From contig CAIIXF020000007.1 in the NCBI GenBank assembly GCA_903813345.2, positions 17,034,714 to 17,098,713 on the forward strand: a DNA stretch of 64,000 nucleotides, in the 5' to 3' direction. The position numbers were made by a program, and so were the translations under genes. Every line of letters begins with the position of its first letter. Position 1 is the stretch's first letter. The notes under the pieces are model-generated. The model did no database searches. It saw nothing but the letters and a program-made list of their open reading frames with translations, and was not told where the DNA came from. The DNA comes from Owenia fusiformis (taxonomy: Eukaryota; Annelida; Polychaeta; Sabellida; Oweniidae). Below, piece by piece: positions 36,901-51,900 of the stretch.

Positions 36901-39900
36901 AAATGATCGTTTTTCCATTATAACTTTTTAACGTAATTTAACGAAGGCTTCTAATTATTATCCAAGATAGTCTAAATACCGATTAAAATATTTCTTACTT
37001 CAAACAGATACGCCGTCTTTTATTCAATTTTTTAAAAAATAATAAAAAATAACTCTTGTCAATGTTAGGGAGCAGTCAATGTTAGGGAGCAAAATGATTT
37101 TATCAGAATATTAAAAATGTAGCAAATGGCCATTTAAAATATGTATGGCATTTATAAACTAAACAATATTGTTTGAATGATTATTTTAAACCCCTTGCCT
37201 TAACAAAATTTAACAAAATCGATAAAAAAAATTGTTTTGCATTTTTGTTATCTTCAGAAAATGGACTCTCAAAGATTTTTGACGAAGGAAAGTTAATTAT
37301 TATCATGGATAATCTCAGTACATATTGAAATATTTCTTACTTCAAACAGGTACACCTTTCTTTAATTTTTTTTAAATAATAAAAAATAAGTATGATCAAT
37401 GTGGCGGAGCAAACAATGCAGTGGGGCGAAATGGTTTTATCAGAATATCAGAGTAATTGGCCTTTACAAACATGTATGTCATTTATAAACTAGACAAGAT
37501 TGTATGATTGTTTTATACCCCTTGGTATAAACCTTACAAGCATACAGTATTGCTCAGCACAATATACACAATTTAACCAGATACAATAATTACATGACAT
37601 CTCCCTTTATTCATGATATTGTATTTAAATAAATGAGCTCATCTTTGTATATAAATTATTGTTTTGAAATAGACCGGTAACACTTAAAGAAAGTCTAAAA
37701 CTTCCCATCCTGCCCCATCGAATCCCATCGAGTCTAACGTGGGACCTCATGGGACTCGATGGGGCAAGATTATATGCAAGTTGGGGCAAAATCCGACGGA
37801 GTCCCATTGATTCCCACGGACTTCATGGGGCAAAATCCCAAAAGGTCCCACTAGGTCCCACGCCATGTTAAGTCTATGGAGGTCCCAACTTGTCCCATTG
37901 GTGTATACCGGGCTTTAGAGTATCATTAGCAAGTGGTACACATATAACAGAGATCGGTTATATACTGCATTGTCTGAGTATTGACAAATTGAAGTATACG
38001 TGTAAAAATCTACTATCATACATGTAACTGCGCAATGAGCCCTTCATAGCGTTTGTGCCAGCTATCAGGTGATACCCGGTCGTAAAGATAAGTGCGAGAC
38101 TAACTCTCTTACTTTAATACTAGGAAAATATCAAATCATAGAACTGAAGGATGTCGGAGATTTCTCAAGCCTATATGTCAGTTCAGATAATTTATCATCC
38201 ACAATTTAGGATTGTGAACTGATGACATCATCAAAAAGTGTATATAACGATACATCCATTCATTTACAGTTAGAGGTCAACGAATAAAGAAGGAATGGTT
38301 CGCATCTAAATATTTCTAAAACGAACGTAAACAGGATTTAGCTGAAAATAAAAAATGCAAAATAACCTTTTCAATGATTTTCTTACAATTTTAACGCTTT
38401 CCTCCCCAAAGGATATCAAATAATCATACAAACAAAATTGTTCAGTTTATAAATGCCATACATATTTTAAATGGCCATTTGCTACATTTTTAATATTCTG
38501 ATAAAATCATTTTGCTCCCTAACATTGACTGCTCCCTAACATTGACAAGAGTTATTTTTTATTATTTTTTAAAAAATTGAATAAAAGACGGCGTATCTGT
38601 TTGAAGTAAGAAATATTTTAATCGGTATTTAGACTATCTTGGATAATAATTAGAAGCCTTCGTTAAATTACGTTAAAAAGTTATAATGGAAAAACGATCA
38701 TTTTGAGTGTAGGGCGTTCGCGCCTTTTTTAGTAACTTCGTATTAGATTATAAAAGACTTCCGCCGAATTTCGTACAGAAGCGTGATTGACATTGTCATT
38801 GCATGTGCTAGTACATTTTCTCTGCGAATGAGCAGTTTTTCAGTAAAAAAATATTTTGTGTGAAAATATTGAAATTTATTGTAAAAACGACCTGCTCCCT
38901 AACATTGACCAAATCAGGCGATGACATCCCGTGGTACTAGAGGTTTAAGGTCATAACTGCGTCTTTTGGGTTTATGTTATTTTCCCAATAGGTTCCAATT
39001 AATTTGAATTATACGCTACTCACGTTTTTTCTGGGATTATGTATTCCAGAGAAATTGGGATCACCAAGTGTATTCCATTGATGATTGTAATTGTATAAAG
39101 AACATCTATAATTAGTATGATATCACATCCTGGATAGCTCTGTATTAAACTCACTTTTGATTAATTACTTGAAAGTGTAAATATCAATGGACCGATACAA
39201 TAGATACAATAAAAAAAAATTGGGTAAAGTTTCATAAGGTGCTCGTTAGATGTTCTAATCAAAAAGTGAAATTAATGAGATTGTGTTATGAGATGTGGTG
39301 ATAAATATTAGATGATCAAGGATTTGCATTGACAAAGGCGTAGGTCTGTCGACAACATCCTAGTTTCCCATATCCTGGAAATACAACTCTTGTGTTGCAG
39401 TTTTCTCTAATGAGCTGTATTCAGGCAATCATTCTAAGTAGAATATCTATTTTCACATTTATTGAAACAATTGTGTTATGTTGAATAATATGTTGAAACC
39501 TTAGTGCATTTAGATATTGTATAATTGAACAACTTTTTTGCATTCTATTTGTATCAATGGCAATATTTTTTAGGTATCCTACAGATACAAGTCTAAAAAC
39601 TGAAAATGAAAATTTTTTTAACAATACTTTTTGTGTTTTACTCTTATTTCCTGAAGTTTTTCAAATTTAAAATATATTTTACAATGCCACATCAGGTGTA
39701 TTTAAATATGCCATATCAGTTGTATTTAATAATCCCATATCGGTTGTATTTTATAATGTCATGTCAATTTGATTTGAAATTTCAGTAATTTTTAGCAAAA
39801 AAGAGTCATTTTTCCAGCCGCCAGAGGACTGCCCAATTTAGGCAAGTGGTCAGGCTATAATTGACAGTGGCACTGACTATAATTGACCAGACTCTCTCAG

Positions 39901-42900
39901 AATCATAATGGAGTTCATGAATGGAGTTTGGGTGAATGCACTTACTACAGGGTGATAGTCCCAGTGGTTGGATAAGCAAGGTTGAACAGTTAATTGCTAC
40001 TGTTTAAGAAAACAATAAGACAGTTAACATAGTCAAACATTTGGCACCAACTCTTACCATCTAATTTTTCATTGTTTAACTCCTTGAGATTATCTTGGCT
40101 AAGAGACATATTTCATGAAGCTAGTGAAAGTATTATATAGTTGATGCATTCTTAAACATAGGCTGTATTGCTCAGTTCATCTGGCTTAACTGGCAGATCT
40201 TGGGGTCTCATATTTAAATAGAAATGGATCTCTTTAGAAAAAGAAACCTCAAACTTAGTTCAGTTGTCACAAAGTAATCTAAACTTATAAAGGGCAATTT
40301 CTAGATTCTTCCACTGATTAGAACCTGAAAGCAAAATCTTCATTGCAGTATGTTCTGCACATCCTTTTCATTGATCAACAATTATTCAAGGGTTTGTAGA
40401 AAAAACCGGGTACCAGGTAGTAAATCCTCCATGCTGGGTTCAAACTTGGTACCCGGTACCCGGTCGAAAAAACCGGGTACCCAAAAAAACGAAAAATACG
40501 TTTATAGAGGAAGAAAAGAGCCTTAAAATGCTTTTCATTTGAAGCTTCTGGCTCAATTTTGAGGGAAGTTACATACATTTTTGTATATTCAAAACAAATC
40601 TTACACGTTTTCTAATGATCTAATTAGTTGTATATGTTATATATTTTTCGTTTTTTGGGTACCCGGTTTTTTTGACCGGGTACCGGGTACCAAGTAGTAT
40701 ATATCCAACAGACTGACTAGAAGTCAGTCTGTTATGATGTACTACTTTCCTGTGGAAATTGCAGTGAAATATTTTGCACAAAGTTATCAATTGCAGGAAC
40801 CATTTCTTCAATAAAATAAACATTAAAAATTTTCAATTAAATAGTAAGGCACAATTAAATGCAATAAAAAGTAACACAGCATATTGTCAAGTTGAAATAA
40901 AGCTAGTTGAAGAAACAAATGTGCAAATTAATTTTACCCAATCGGCCATTTTGAATAGCACTTCCTATGTAAACAAATATTTAGAATTACCAAACTTTAA
41001 CATAGGTGCCTTATAGTCTGAATATAATTCAGACTAAATAGGATATAGTCTAGGGTACCAAGTATGAACCCAGCATGGAGGATTTACTACCCGGTACCCG
41101 GTACCCGATTTTTTTCTACAAACCCATTATTCAAAGGATAATCATGGTAAAAACTGTATACACATTTTGTTTTTGAATATTTCTTGGAGTGCTTATACTT
41201 TGAGGAATTGATAGCAAATATTTCCATTTCTTGCTGTTTCAGTCAATTGGCTGAATTTGACCTTATTTCAGTGTCTGGAAAATGTTGATTAGACAATTAA
41301 GGATTTCATTTCATCAAGTTTGTTCATCAAGTGAAACCTGTATATTTGAACACCTCTCTAATGAACACCTAGCAACTTTTTCTCGTTCTGAAAATTATTT
41401 TCTCATTGATTTACATGTTTCTAAAACCTACGAATCTGAACACTTTTGGCCAGTCCCAGAGACATTCTGGTTTTAGTGCAGTATCTACAATGTCAGTGTC
41501 ATATCAGTGTTAGAGGAATGTTGAGATGAATGAAACAACTGCATTGTCCATATATACAAACTTGTCTCATAAAGAAGAACCCAGCAGGTTCCTGACCTTG
41601 TACTTTAGTTTATGTACTACAAGTTATACACTATTGTACTAGATTATTGCAAAACTTGTAGAATCTGTTTCTGTAGAAGCAGTCTGATAATAAGCAGCCC
41701 TGATGCCAGCATATTACAAACTTCTTTCAGAATTCAGTACTGCAGATGTGTACATGGAGAAAGGAGGTCAAAGTTGAATATATCTCCTCTTTAGTTCCCT
41801 GGAAAGAACAAGCTCTCAATGAAACATAATCTTGTACTATAGGGTTTTGGAGAAAGCATTGTGCATTTCTTTTTTTCTATGCTATATGCATATGATTCTG
41901 ATAATTGATAAAAAAAGAATTTATACATTTAGAGAAATATGAAAAGTTTAGCTAGAATTTTAATATTTCATGAAAGAAGCAATAATAAGATAAGTTGGCT
42001 TTAAAAGTATAGGCCAGCTTTCATATGGTAGCTTTTTATATTGAAAGAGCGTGATATATTTGCAAGGTAAGATTGATGTTAAATGTGACATGCACAAACA
42101 AATAACAATCCCATTATCGCATCTGTCAGTGTGTTCATTCTTTGGGCTTTTCGTTTAACAATGCCATGAGATATTAAAATGCATAAATTCCCATGTTGAA
42201 GGCATTTTACTAATGGCACTAATGGAAAGAAACATTGCAAATTATATACCTGCCTCCTACTCATAAAATGCTAAAAGAGAGGTTGGGGGAAGTGAGTAGT
42301 GGAGTGGGGGGGGGGGGGGGTATTGTATGAAATTAACACAATCCTGCAAAGCCAGACCGAATATAACTTTTGCACTTCATTTTTTCTTCATTCCTCATTA
42401 GAACCATTAGATATATGTTTCAGTAGATATGTATGTTTTACATTTAGCAGTGGAAGCCTGTCAAGATAACTTCTGAATTGCTTCCACTTAACATGATATA
42501 CCCCAACACCTTCATTTCTGATACCATATACCTCTAACAGCTAACGTTATTTAATAATTAATGAATTTCGTATTTGAGTACTAATCATAATGAAGAGCTC
42601 TCAGCCTAGTGAATTATTATTCAATTGACAAAGAACATGAAATAATCAAATTGAAATAACTATCATAACCTCGTTAGGAAGACAAAGATGTATTTTCGAT
42701 CGTGTCTCGTCTTAATTAATAAACGCATTAAACAATTCTGGTTGTTGTAAGATAGTAGGAAATTATGACAATGTTGTGTTAAAGGAATCATCCAATCACT
42801 AAGGGCCCATAATAGGTGGACAAGGATCAGGGAATTCTAATGTAATATCTCCCAGGGGGATAACTTTGTCTAAACTTGTATCCATTGGGGAATTTCAACC

Positions 42901-45900
42901 CTCACATTTTACAGTTTTTTCCTTACAGGCAACAATTAAAACTGAATCATTTTTCTATGCTAAACAGTCATAAGACGGGGAGGGTTGTTCTTTATTTTAA
43001 CAATACAAATAATCCAATTAATTTTTATTATCTATCGCAAAAACATACATCATGTTATGCTATTTCAAGGATGCTTCTTTGAAGATGTTTCTTATATCTC
43101 TGTGCTGCAGATTTCATATTAATTGTACCCAAAATTGAATATATGTATTGAGGACCAATTACCGGATCTCTGTATAAAGACTATAGATACATTTGATTGC
43201 CTGTCAGTGTTCTCCACATGATTTTTTCTCAAGTGGGTATAAAATTCTAATTTTCACAATTCAGACTGAAATTGCGCATTTTTCATAATTTTTCTCATTT
43301 TCAAGAATGGGTGCAAATGAATATTCCCAGGTGGCTGCTGCACCTACTTGCTTATGCTGGGATCGAGATCACAGACTGTTTTGACAAGTTTTCTGTATTA
43401 TCAACAAGCCATATACATGATGCGTCATAATTGATTTTTAGCCATTTTATACTTGAAGTTAAATTTGATTTTTGTTAAATGTTAAACGTTTGTTGTTTTT
43501 AAAAATGTAATGTGTTACTCATGACTTTTGTTTGTCTTTCATGATTAATATAAACTTTCTCAGTTTTAATTTACACAAATGTATATTTATAGAATTTGAA
43601 GTGAGCCCAAGAAATGTTTCGTTTTCCTAATATGGAAAGTCTCAATTTCTGAAAAGGACTGAACTTTACAATGAAGGGATGGGATATTGTAATTTGGCAC
43701 AGAAGCCAGCATGAAAGGTCATGGAGCAATTGTTGTTTTAAGAGTGTTACATAATAACAATATACAAACATGAACTCTCTCCTACTGGTGCCAGTAAATC
43801 AGATCTTTCAAGTTCCCAGTGATGATATGGGGCTTTTTCAGAAAGACACAGGAGAAAATTGTATTTCTACTCTTAAAGTTGAGATTATTCTATGCGTGCC
43901 CAATGTTCTTGTCAGCCCAGAGAAATATTATATCATTTTAATATTTTTATTTTATTGATGATGGAGACAGTTATACAATATATTGCCTATCGATTTGAAG
44001 ATAAGTTCTTCTTGAACACAATTCACAAATTTGATCATATAATTATGCAAACAACCATCTATGAAATCATATTCTGTACGCTTTCTATGATTTCTTGTTT
44101 TTTTCCTGCTCTTATTAATGTTGAACTCTTTCAAAGCTTTAACTCTTGCAAAGGTTGAGCTCTTGATGCAAAGGTAGAGCTCTTTCAAAAGTTGAGCTCT
44201 TGCAAATGTTGAGCTCTTGCAAATGTTGAGCTCTTTCAAAGGTTGAGCTCTTGCAAAGGTTGAGCTCTTGCAAAGGTTGAGCTCTTTCAAATGTTGAGCT
44301 CTTGCAAAGGTTGAGCTCTTTCAAAGGTTGAGCTTTTGTAAAGGTTAAGCTCTTTCAAAGGTTGAGCTATTGTAAAGGTTAAGCTCTTGCAAAGGGCAAC
44401 CATTCAAGTGCAGCACTAAGCTCCATCAAACCATTGGAAAGGGAAGTAAGAAGTGGGAGGGGTATTACTATAATGTCTAGGGGGATATAGGAAACATTCT
44501 GTGGTTTGCTTAAGTAGGCAGAAGTATACACATCTGCTTTATGAAGAATGTTATGGGATATTGAGACTGATACAATTACAATAAGTTCCGGTAAAAAATT
44601 GTCATTTAATTTCATCATCATAATTCAATCAAATTAGGGGTTTGTCATTATGTCACTCTTGAACAAACTCACACTGTTTTGTCATGAAATGTAATTCTTA
44701 TTAATGTTATTCTTCTCATAATTTAATCTTGTTGAAAGGTAAAACATATTATCCCTGAACTTCTGTTACCATGTGCATCAGTGTGATGTCATAATCAACC
44801 TGACCAGGTCAAATCAAGTGCAAACATTTGGTCGGAAAAGCTACCGTTTTACATTCACACTTGTTTCACCTTTTTACTGTTTTTGATATGGCTCAGTTTC
44901 CATGAGTAAGCTCGTAAATTGCGTGGTTGTAGGTTCAGGTAGAAAATGTTGGAACCATTCTATCATCTGTTAGTTAATACAAAGCTCATCAAATATATTT
45001 TCAAAATCTAGTTTTTTTGTTTGTTCTGCTGCTTTATACGTCAGCGAAGTGCCAGCATTAAAGACTAGGAAGTGTTCAATGTTGGAATCAGTCATTTCTG
45101 CATCAAAAGTACCGATGTTTCTCTTTAACCCTTATATTTTATTATCTGAAAAAGAGATATCTGATCAAATATTGAAGTTATTGAAGATTTGATTCACATA
45201 AATGTACAAATTGTTACAATTGGAAAGATGTCTACTTTTTAAAAAATTTTACCAGATAATCAAAGGATAATCCTGAAATAATCAAAACTGATGGATTTTT
45301 AAAAACATGTATGACATAAAAGTCTTTGTTGCTCCTCGAAAGATAACTAATTTACAGGAACATAATACATAAATAGTAAATACACATATGATTTTACGCC
45401 TCATATGTTAATAATATACAGATTTATGTTATTTTTTCTCAATGCTCACATTTTTTGCCTTGTGATTGAACAAATATATGAATAGTAAAGAACTTGATTA
45501 AAAGAAAAAATCTTATACCATTCCTTCTTTGCTAATGAATTAGTTGAAAGCAAAATTAAGATGACTTCAGTAGATGAAAAAGTCAGTTTATGTAATGAAA
45601 TGTCTTGTTGAGTAAGATTATGATTACAATAAACTGCCATAGGGAACATTATAGCTTTCATTTATTTATTCTTCTAGTAGCATTTTTACGAGGCATTAAG
45701 CTTGTCTGATCATCAGAATGTAACAATGATTATAAAGATCAAATTGGTAAAGCAATCCAGCAAACTACCAGTAACTGGATTGCATCAGGTTTATCCAGCG
45801 TGTTTAGTTACTTACATGTATATCTCATTAAGGAAGATACATCCTATTACAGGTGTATTTCACACATTACACGCTAGTATTATTGTTTACATATGTTGCG

Positions 45901-48900
45901 AAATAGCATCTTCTTAAGTAAAAGGTCAATTCTGTTGGGTACTTGTATATAGATGTGAGAACTTTCTTACCTGAGGTTTTGTAAAGATAAGGCACATTCC
46001 ACCTGGGAATGATTACCATTTGATTAACTCTCTAGCCAGTGAATATGTCAATTAATCACGCCCCTAATTAACAGTAACTTTACCAATCTTGTAGAAACTA
46101 TGGTTAACTATATAATATACTCCTTTCCCCCTCCTCCTGTCACTACCCCCTCCCCTCTGTGATTTTATATTTCCTTTGACATGTGGAGAGTTTGTTTGAA
46201 GGGGAAGGTGGGGAACTACTTGTAGAACTACATAGCTCTACATTGCGGCTCTAGGCATTAGTTCTAAAATTTTGCATTATGAACTGTATTCAAAGTATAA
46301 TTGTTATCTTCTAATAGCACCATCAGAAAACATTAAAGGAGGCTTTATGATTTGTTTGGAATAGATGAATAATTAAGTTGGTTATAAATCTACTGAATAC
46401 TTTTTAATCTGAAAGGAAGGGTTTAACTTCCGGTCTCAGTTATGTTTCAATGGAAGATGTGACTTTTGAAATGCATGGAGATAAGTATATGTTTGTAGTG
46501 GGCTGTTGTACGTCATTGGTGGATTAGTACGTTTGTGGTGATTCAGACCACTTCTGAACTAAATATGAAACATGGGGAATCACACACTTTTGGGTGCTCC
46601 TTATGTTTTCTTGCATCATAATTAGTGGGTGGATGATAGGTTCCTGATTGCCATTTTAATTAGAAAGGAACTCCATTGACCCTCTATATGTGGATGTTCA
46701 TGATAAAGTTTTGCCACTTTGTCATATTATGCTCTTATAACACTTACTTTTGTTATACCTACTCAACACATACCAACCCCTATAAACCAACACAAATATT
46801 GTAAAAGGTCTGAACCCATTGTGTTGAGACATTTTCCCATTTGCAGATTGTAATTTCCAAGTTCATTCACTCTGATAACATTAATGCCAATTTAGTAGAG
46901 ATAACTCTTGCACTTGTGCAACTATTCTGGGAATAGTCTTCATTCCTAAAGCTATAACATGGAAACTACATTTGTATGTATTATTCCACTCAAACTTCAA
47001 GTGGAGATGCTGGGATTAGCTCAATGATTACAGTGGAAAGTTTATCTAAGATATATCTGTCTTCTTCATCTGTCTCTATGAAGAGCTATCCTCAATTTGA
47101 GGTGGAATGTCAAGGGAACTTGGCCAAGTAGCTCTTCATTTTGTCCAGGGGTATTTCACTTTATGGTAGCAGCAATGCTCCAACGGTAAATGATCTGGCC
47201 CTTAGGCCGGTTGCCAGATTTTGCCAAGGGGGTTCACTTTTCAAAAAACTTCTAGGGGGGTTCACAACTTTGGCTCAAAGTTACTTGAAAAATGCTCAGA
47301 ATGGTGAAAAACTGCATGATTTTGAAAGAATTTTTGTTGTCCTGCCATTGTAGCTTGTATGTGAGAAGAGCTTCAAGTATAATGACTGACAAACTAAATG
47401 TACATGTTTTATATGCTTATATATTTTACATGTTTTTATTCTATTTTCAGCTTGCCAGGCTACAAGAAGTGGTGAGTTAACTTGTTTAAATTCTAAGTAG
47501 ATAATGAAAAGCAGGAAGTCTGGCTTCAAGCTGAAAAGTAGAGGTCTTGACTCTTGGGTTCAAACCCAGGTCACAGCACTTCTTGTGATTTGTCTTTGAC
47601 CTATGACTGCTGACCTATACCGGCGATTACTAGAGTGCTGCTAACTCGATAAAAGGCTGGCGCTGGCTAGAATTGGCTATGGTTCTAGCCAGGATAAAGA
47701 TACCAGTTCTTCAACTCGACAATGGGAAGAACTGCTCTACCTAAGTGACTAATATGTCATGATATGACATCTAAAGAGTCGATAAAAGATATAATAAAAG
47801 TCATAAATTATTTAAATTTTAAATTATTATTGAATACTTCATATTTTGAGTTCCGCCGTAATCATAGTTTGTGGTGACGACATCTGCACATCCTTCTTCA
47901 AAGGACTTCATTTATGCTTAAATTCAGAATATATACATACTTGTAAAATACCCTTGCAGCAAGGATGACATCTGCAACACAAGGCTATCTTATCTTAAAT
48001 TGTATAGGGATGTTACAGCAAGTGAAAAAAAATCAGTGAAATTAATCCAAAATAATTATAATCTGAAAAGTCTGAATGAACCTAGTCTACTATTGTATAT
48101 CTTTATAAGAAAGGCCCACACAAGAACTGTATTTTCATTAATTTATAACTTAAACAACCTTCTATATGACCTTGGTGGATTGGTGGAAGTATCACTTGAG
48201 ATTGGCACCAATGTTTCCTGTGTTGTGTTAATGAATTGTTTCATATGTGTAGTGCATTAATCCTCCTACGAATTGGACTCATAGCTTTGTTAATGGGACT
48301 TGTATGGTCACTTAAACCACTCAAACCACAAAATTCCCTTTTATCAATGTTTATAAGTCAATTAAGTGGATTTTGTAATGTCAATATATAAGTAACAATA
48401 TGGATTAAGAATTATTAAAGAGACTGTCTTGCTTTTTGAACCAATATATTTTTGTGAAAACATATAACTCTATATTACACATATCATCTATAAAATGTTT
48501 TCAGTTAAGAGATCTCAATGTTCAAGAAAAGCCAACTACCCCAACTCCTAAGTTATCTCCCAGTGAAGAGAAGATCCAAGAAATTGCAGCTCTATTATCG
48601 CCCAGTGAAGTTGAACTTTTACGGGTAAATTATATTTCGCATTATCAAGATTGTCAAGGTTGTCTTTTTCTTAATTGTTCTAAAATACGATTAAATGTTA
48701 TTGTACACTTGATTAAAATGAATGAGTGGAGATTTGGCATCCTCCGTATCGCAGGGTTACAGAAACATACAAAAAGTTCCTTCCTTCGACTTTGTGTATG
48801 AATCTGTAACCCTGCTATACAGAGGATAGTTGAAACAGTGTAAAACAAGATGGTCAAACGGTCTCGTTTTTTTATCATTTTTTTATACTTTTCTATTTCA

Positions 48901-51900
48901 GAGTGTGAAAGCAAAATTAGCAGCTGAGAAACAAAAGGGTAAGGAACTGTCAGATCTTTTGTTTAAAAAACAATACAATTCCATCATCATCAGAACAGGA
49001 ACATCTTTACCATCCAACTGTTTATACATCAACCTATCCTAAAATTGGCAATTTGGTAGTGCTTTATGAATAAAGTTGAAGTTGACAAAGGCAACATTTT
49101 GAATATTTATACATGTATGTTTGTGTTTCTTTATTTCCACCTTTAAGATACTTATAATTATGTAGTACCAATAGAAACTTATTTAATTTTCTAGAGGCAT
49201 TTGATCAGGGTCATTTTGAAGAAAAGGCGATAATCAACCTCAGAGGATCTCAAGATACCAATGCCCAACAAGGTAGTTAGTTAATTATTTACTAAATTTA
49301 AAACTTTAACGATTGCAATGAATTGCATTTATATATGTCAAAGTAAACAAAATCTCTCAGATGTGAACAGCAAATGAGAGATTTTGTTTAACATGTTCCC
49401 TGTGTGTAGGGGTATACTTAAGTGGGGCTTAGATAAGAGTTGTATGTAAACCTTTCAAATAAACACCTGATACAAACACATATATGAATATAGACAATCT
49501 GAATAAGTATGACCCTGCTTGTAAATCACTATATTTAAAACCATGTTAGCTGAATTAGTTCCTCAATTTCCACCATTCTTTTTGCATTTATTGCACTTAC
49601 AGATTCATAACCTCAGTTGTATTAACTTAATTTTCACATTTTAAAACTTTTAGGTACAATTGTTTTTCAGATGAAATAGGAATACTTGTCAACATAGAAT
49701 CAAGTAGAACTACATTGCATCTTGTAATAAATGCATTTATGAACTACATCTTCTGTTTCTTAAGCCTCCAAGAAAACCCAAAGAATGTTATCCTCTTTGA
49801 AGTGACAGATCTGTGATTGTAGTATTCTGTCAACCCATCCTTATTTGCTTTAATTGAGTACAATCAAATATATGATTCATAAATTAAATAATTGTGTGTG
49901 CTCTTAACCATTTAGGAGCAGACACTAGTAACTAAACACATACACCTGGCATCAGGAGTGTCAGACAACAAACAAAGTACTTTTCCTGTTTCCTTGGTAG
50001 TGGCGGTAGTACTTTTCCTGTTTCCTTGGTACCGACTGTTTAGTGTTCACACAAAGATTTTATTCGTTTTTAATATAATAAATTCAGATAAAAAAGTTTT
50101 AGGTTAAGCTGAACTGAGTGTGTCCTGAGCAAATATTTGTCAGTGTTTTTATTTTGTTTTGATGAATTTTTTTGTTTTATAGGTGAAATAGGTTACATAA
50201 TGGACATGACGTTTTCTTTACATTACACCATACATTGAATATGCTACAATGATCACAATCATTTTAGATTCAATATGTTTTCTATAAACATAAAGGATTG
50301 GTATCGATATGGTGAACTTAATTCAACAATGTTTTTCTCTAAAATCAATTATTGAAAACATTATGTAAAAAAAGACAGTCCTTATGTAAAGTTGACTGAT
50401 TGACAACAATTTAATGCAAAAATAATTTATATATATTTTATATAACTGTTTTTGTTTACATTTTTTGTTTTTTAGTGCAATTGTTTTTGCTCCTTTCTAT
50501 CAATTCTTGAGAATGAAATAAAATATCTTTCCGAAGCTAGTTTGAACAAAATACATATACAACATTTCCCAATATTATAGTTGTATAAAGGAAATTTTGG
50601 TTGATTTAACAAAAAGTATTCAAAAAATTAAAACAAAAACCCCCGAAATAGATAAAAATGAAGACAAACCTTTAATTTAATTAACAAGATACTTTTTTAA
50701 GTCAACCAAACTTTCCTTTGTATAATTACAATATTGAGAGACATAAACACGTTGTGTTTATGTCATTTTGTTCCAATGAGATTTGGATAAATGTTTCATT
50801 TCATTCCGAAGATATGATACCAATGTGTTTTCTAAAACAATATAGAGAAAAGTATATATCTATTTCAAATTATATAGTTACCATCAAAAGATGACCATTG
50901 AATTGACAATGTGTAAAATTTTCAGAATTTTTAGATGACTGGTTTAAGAGAAACGTGTGTTCAAAAAGTTCGCCATATCGATACCACTCCTTTGAAGTTG
51001 AACAGTTGTGGAACAGTTACTTTCATTAGGGGTGGGGGTGAATGATGATTCAATTTTTAAAGATGTTGTTACATAGCCGAGGGACAGGGTTGATTAAGCA
51101 ATTAATTAAGAAAATTAACTTCAGTTTCCGGTGCTATTACCATTTGGACATCATCCCTAATGGTCCTTCAAAAACAATATATTATAAAATGAATCACAAA
51201 ATTGCTCCTAAGTTTGCTTTTGGCACATTAAAAAAAATTACGCCCACTAGATTGATGGTTGACATGCATTAGACTTGAAATATGAAATGTGTTTTACTTG
51301 TATTTTGTATTAATTTCGTGTAATGGCATTTTGCTGTTGTACACTCTTATTTTAGCCGAGAAAAAAGCTGTGATTCACATTAGAAATTATGAAGATCCTC
51401 TAAAAAAAGCAATAATAAATCTGAGACAAGAGCGTGAGAAAAAAGCAGTTATACATATTCGGGCCCAGCCTATGGATAGTGAGTTGGAGAAACCTGTATA
51501 TGTTGATGGAATCTTGCTCATGTTGTACTTCACTTTATGCAGCAATGCTCAAAGAACATAGCCTCAAACCTCAACATTTTTCTAGTAAAAAAAACTTATA
51601 GGCCAAGAAAAATAAATTTTGTTTCTGCTCACCAGGTTTTAAAATTTGAGACCCATCCACTAGGTCATTTTTGAATTTTTTTTCTTGTGTATCCATCCAG
51701 TGGCCAGAAACACAATTATTTCTACTGGCCTTATTTATGATGTATCTATAAACTTATAGATATCACCTCTACATGTATTATTCAAAAGGTTCAGCTCACA
51801 ACTTTCAGTCCATTATTACTGCTCTGTATATCCCTGGACATGAAGTTATATAATGCTGACATCTTTTATCCAGCTTGCCATATATTTGATGCAATGTCTT

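Larger units (their letters stand above)
34524..47450 (+). other. Repeat gene intron 3 (12.9 kb)
   Basis: Contains a large inverted repeat (36671-38934), a KpnI-site-rich TIR element (40378-41135), a 17-bp minisatellite (44119-44395) and a poly-G run (42307-42321). No nested gene is found on either strand. Confidence 0.6.

Noticed and set aside
43952-44324. Long minus-strand frames with KELNLCKSST repeats
   Set aside because: They are translations of the 17-bp minisatellite; no start context, splice sites or neighbours support a gene.
47545-47580. tRNA-like T-arm GGGTTCAAACCC
   Set aside because: No acceptor stem, D arm or anticodon arm can be drawn around it; at most a SINE remnant.
49670-49735. 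Exon-like DEIGILVNIE after TTTTTCAG in intron 7
   Set aside because: The only possible donor gives phase 0, which does not fit exon 8, and it has no repeat motif.
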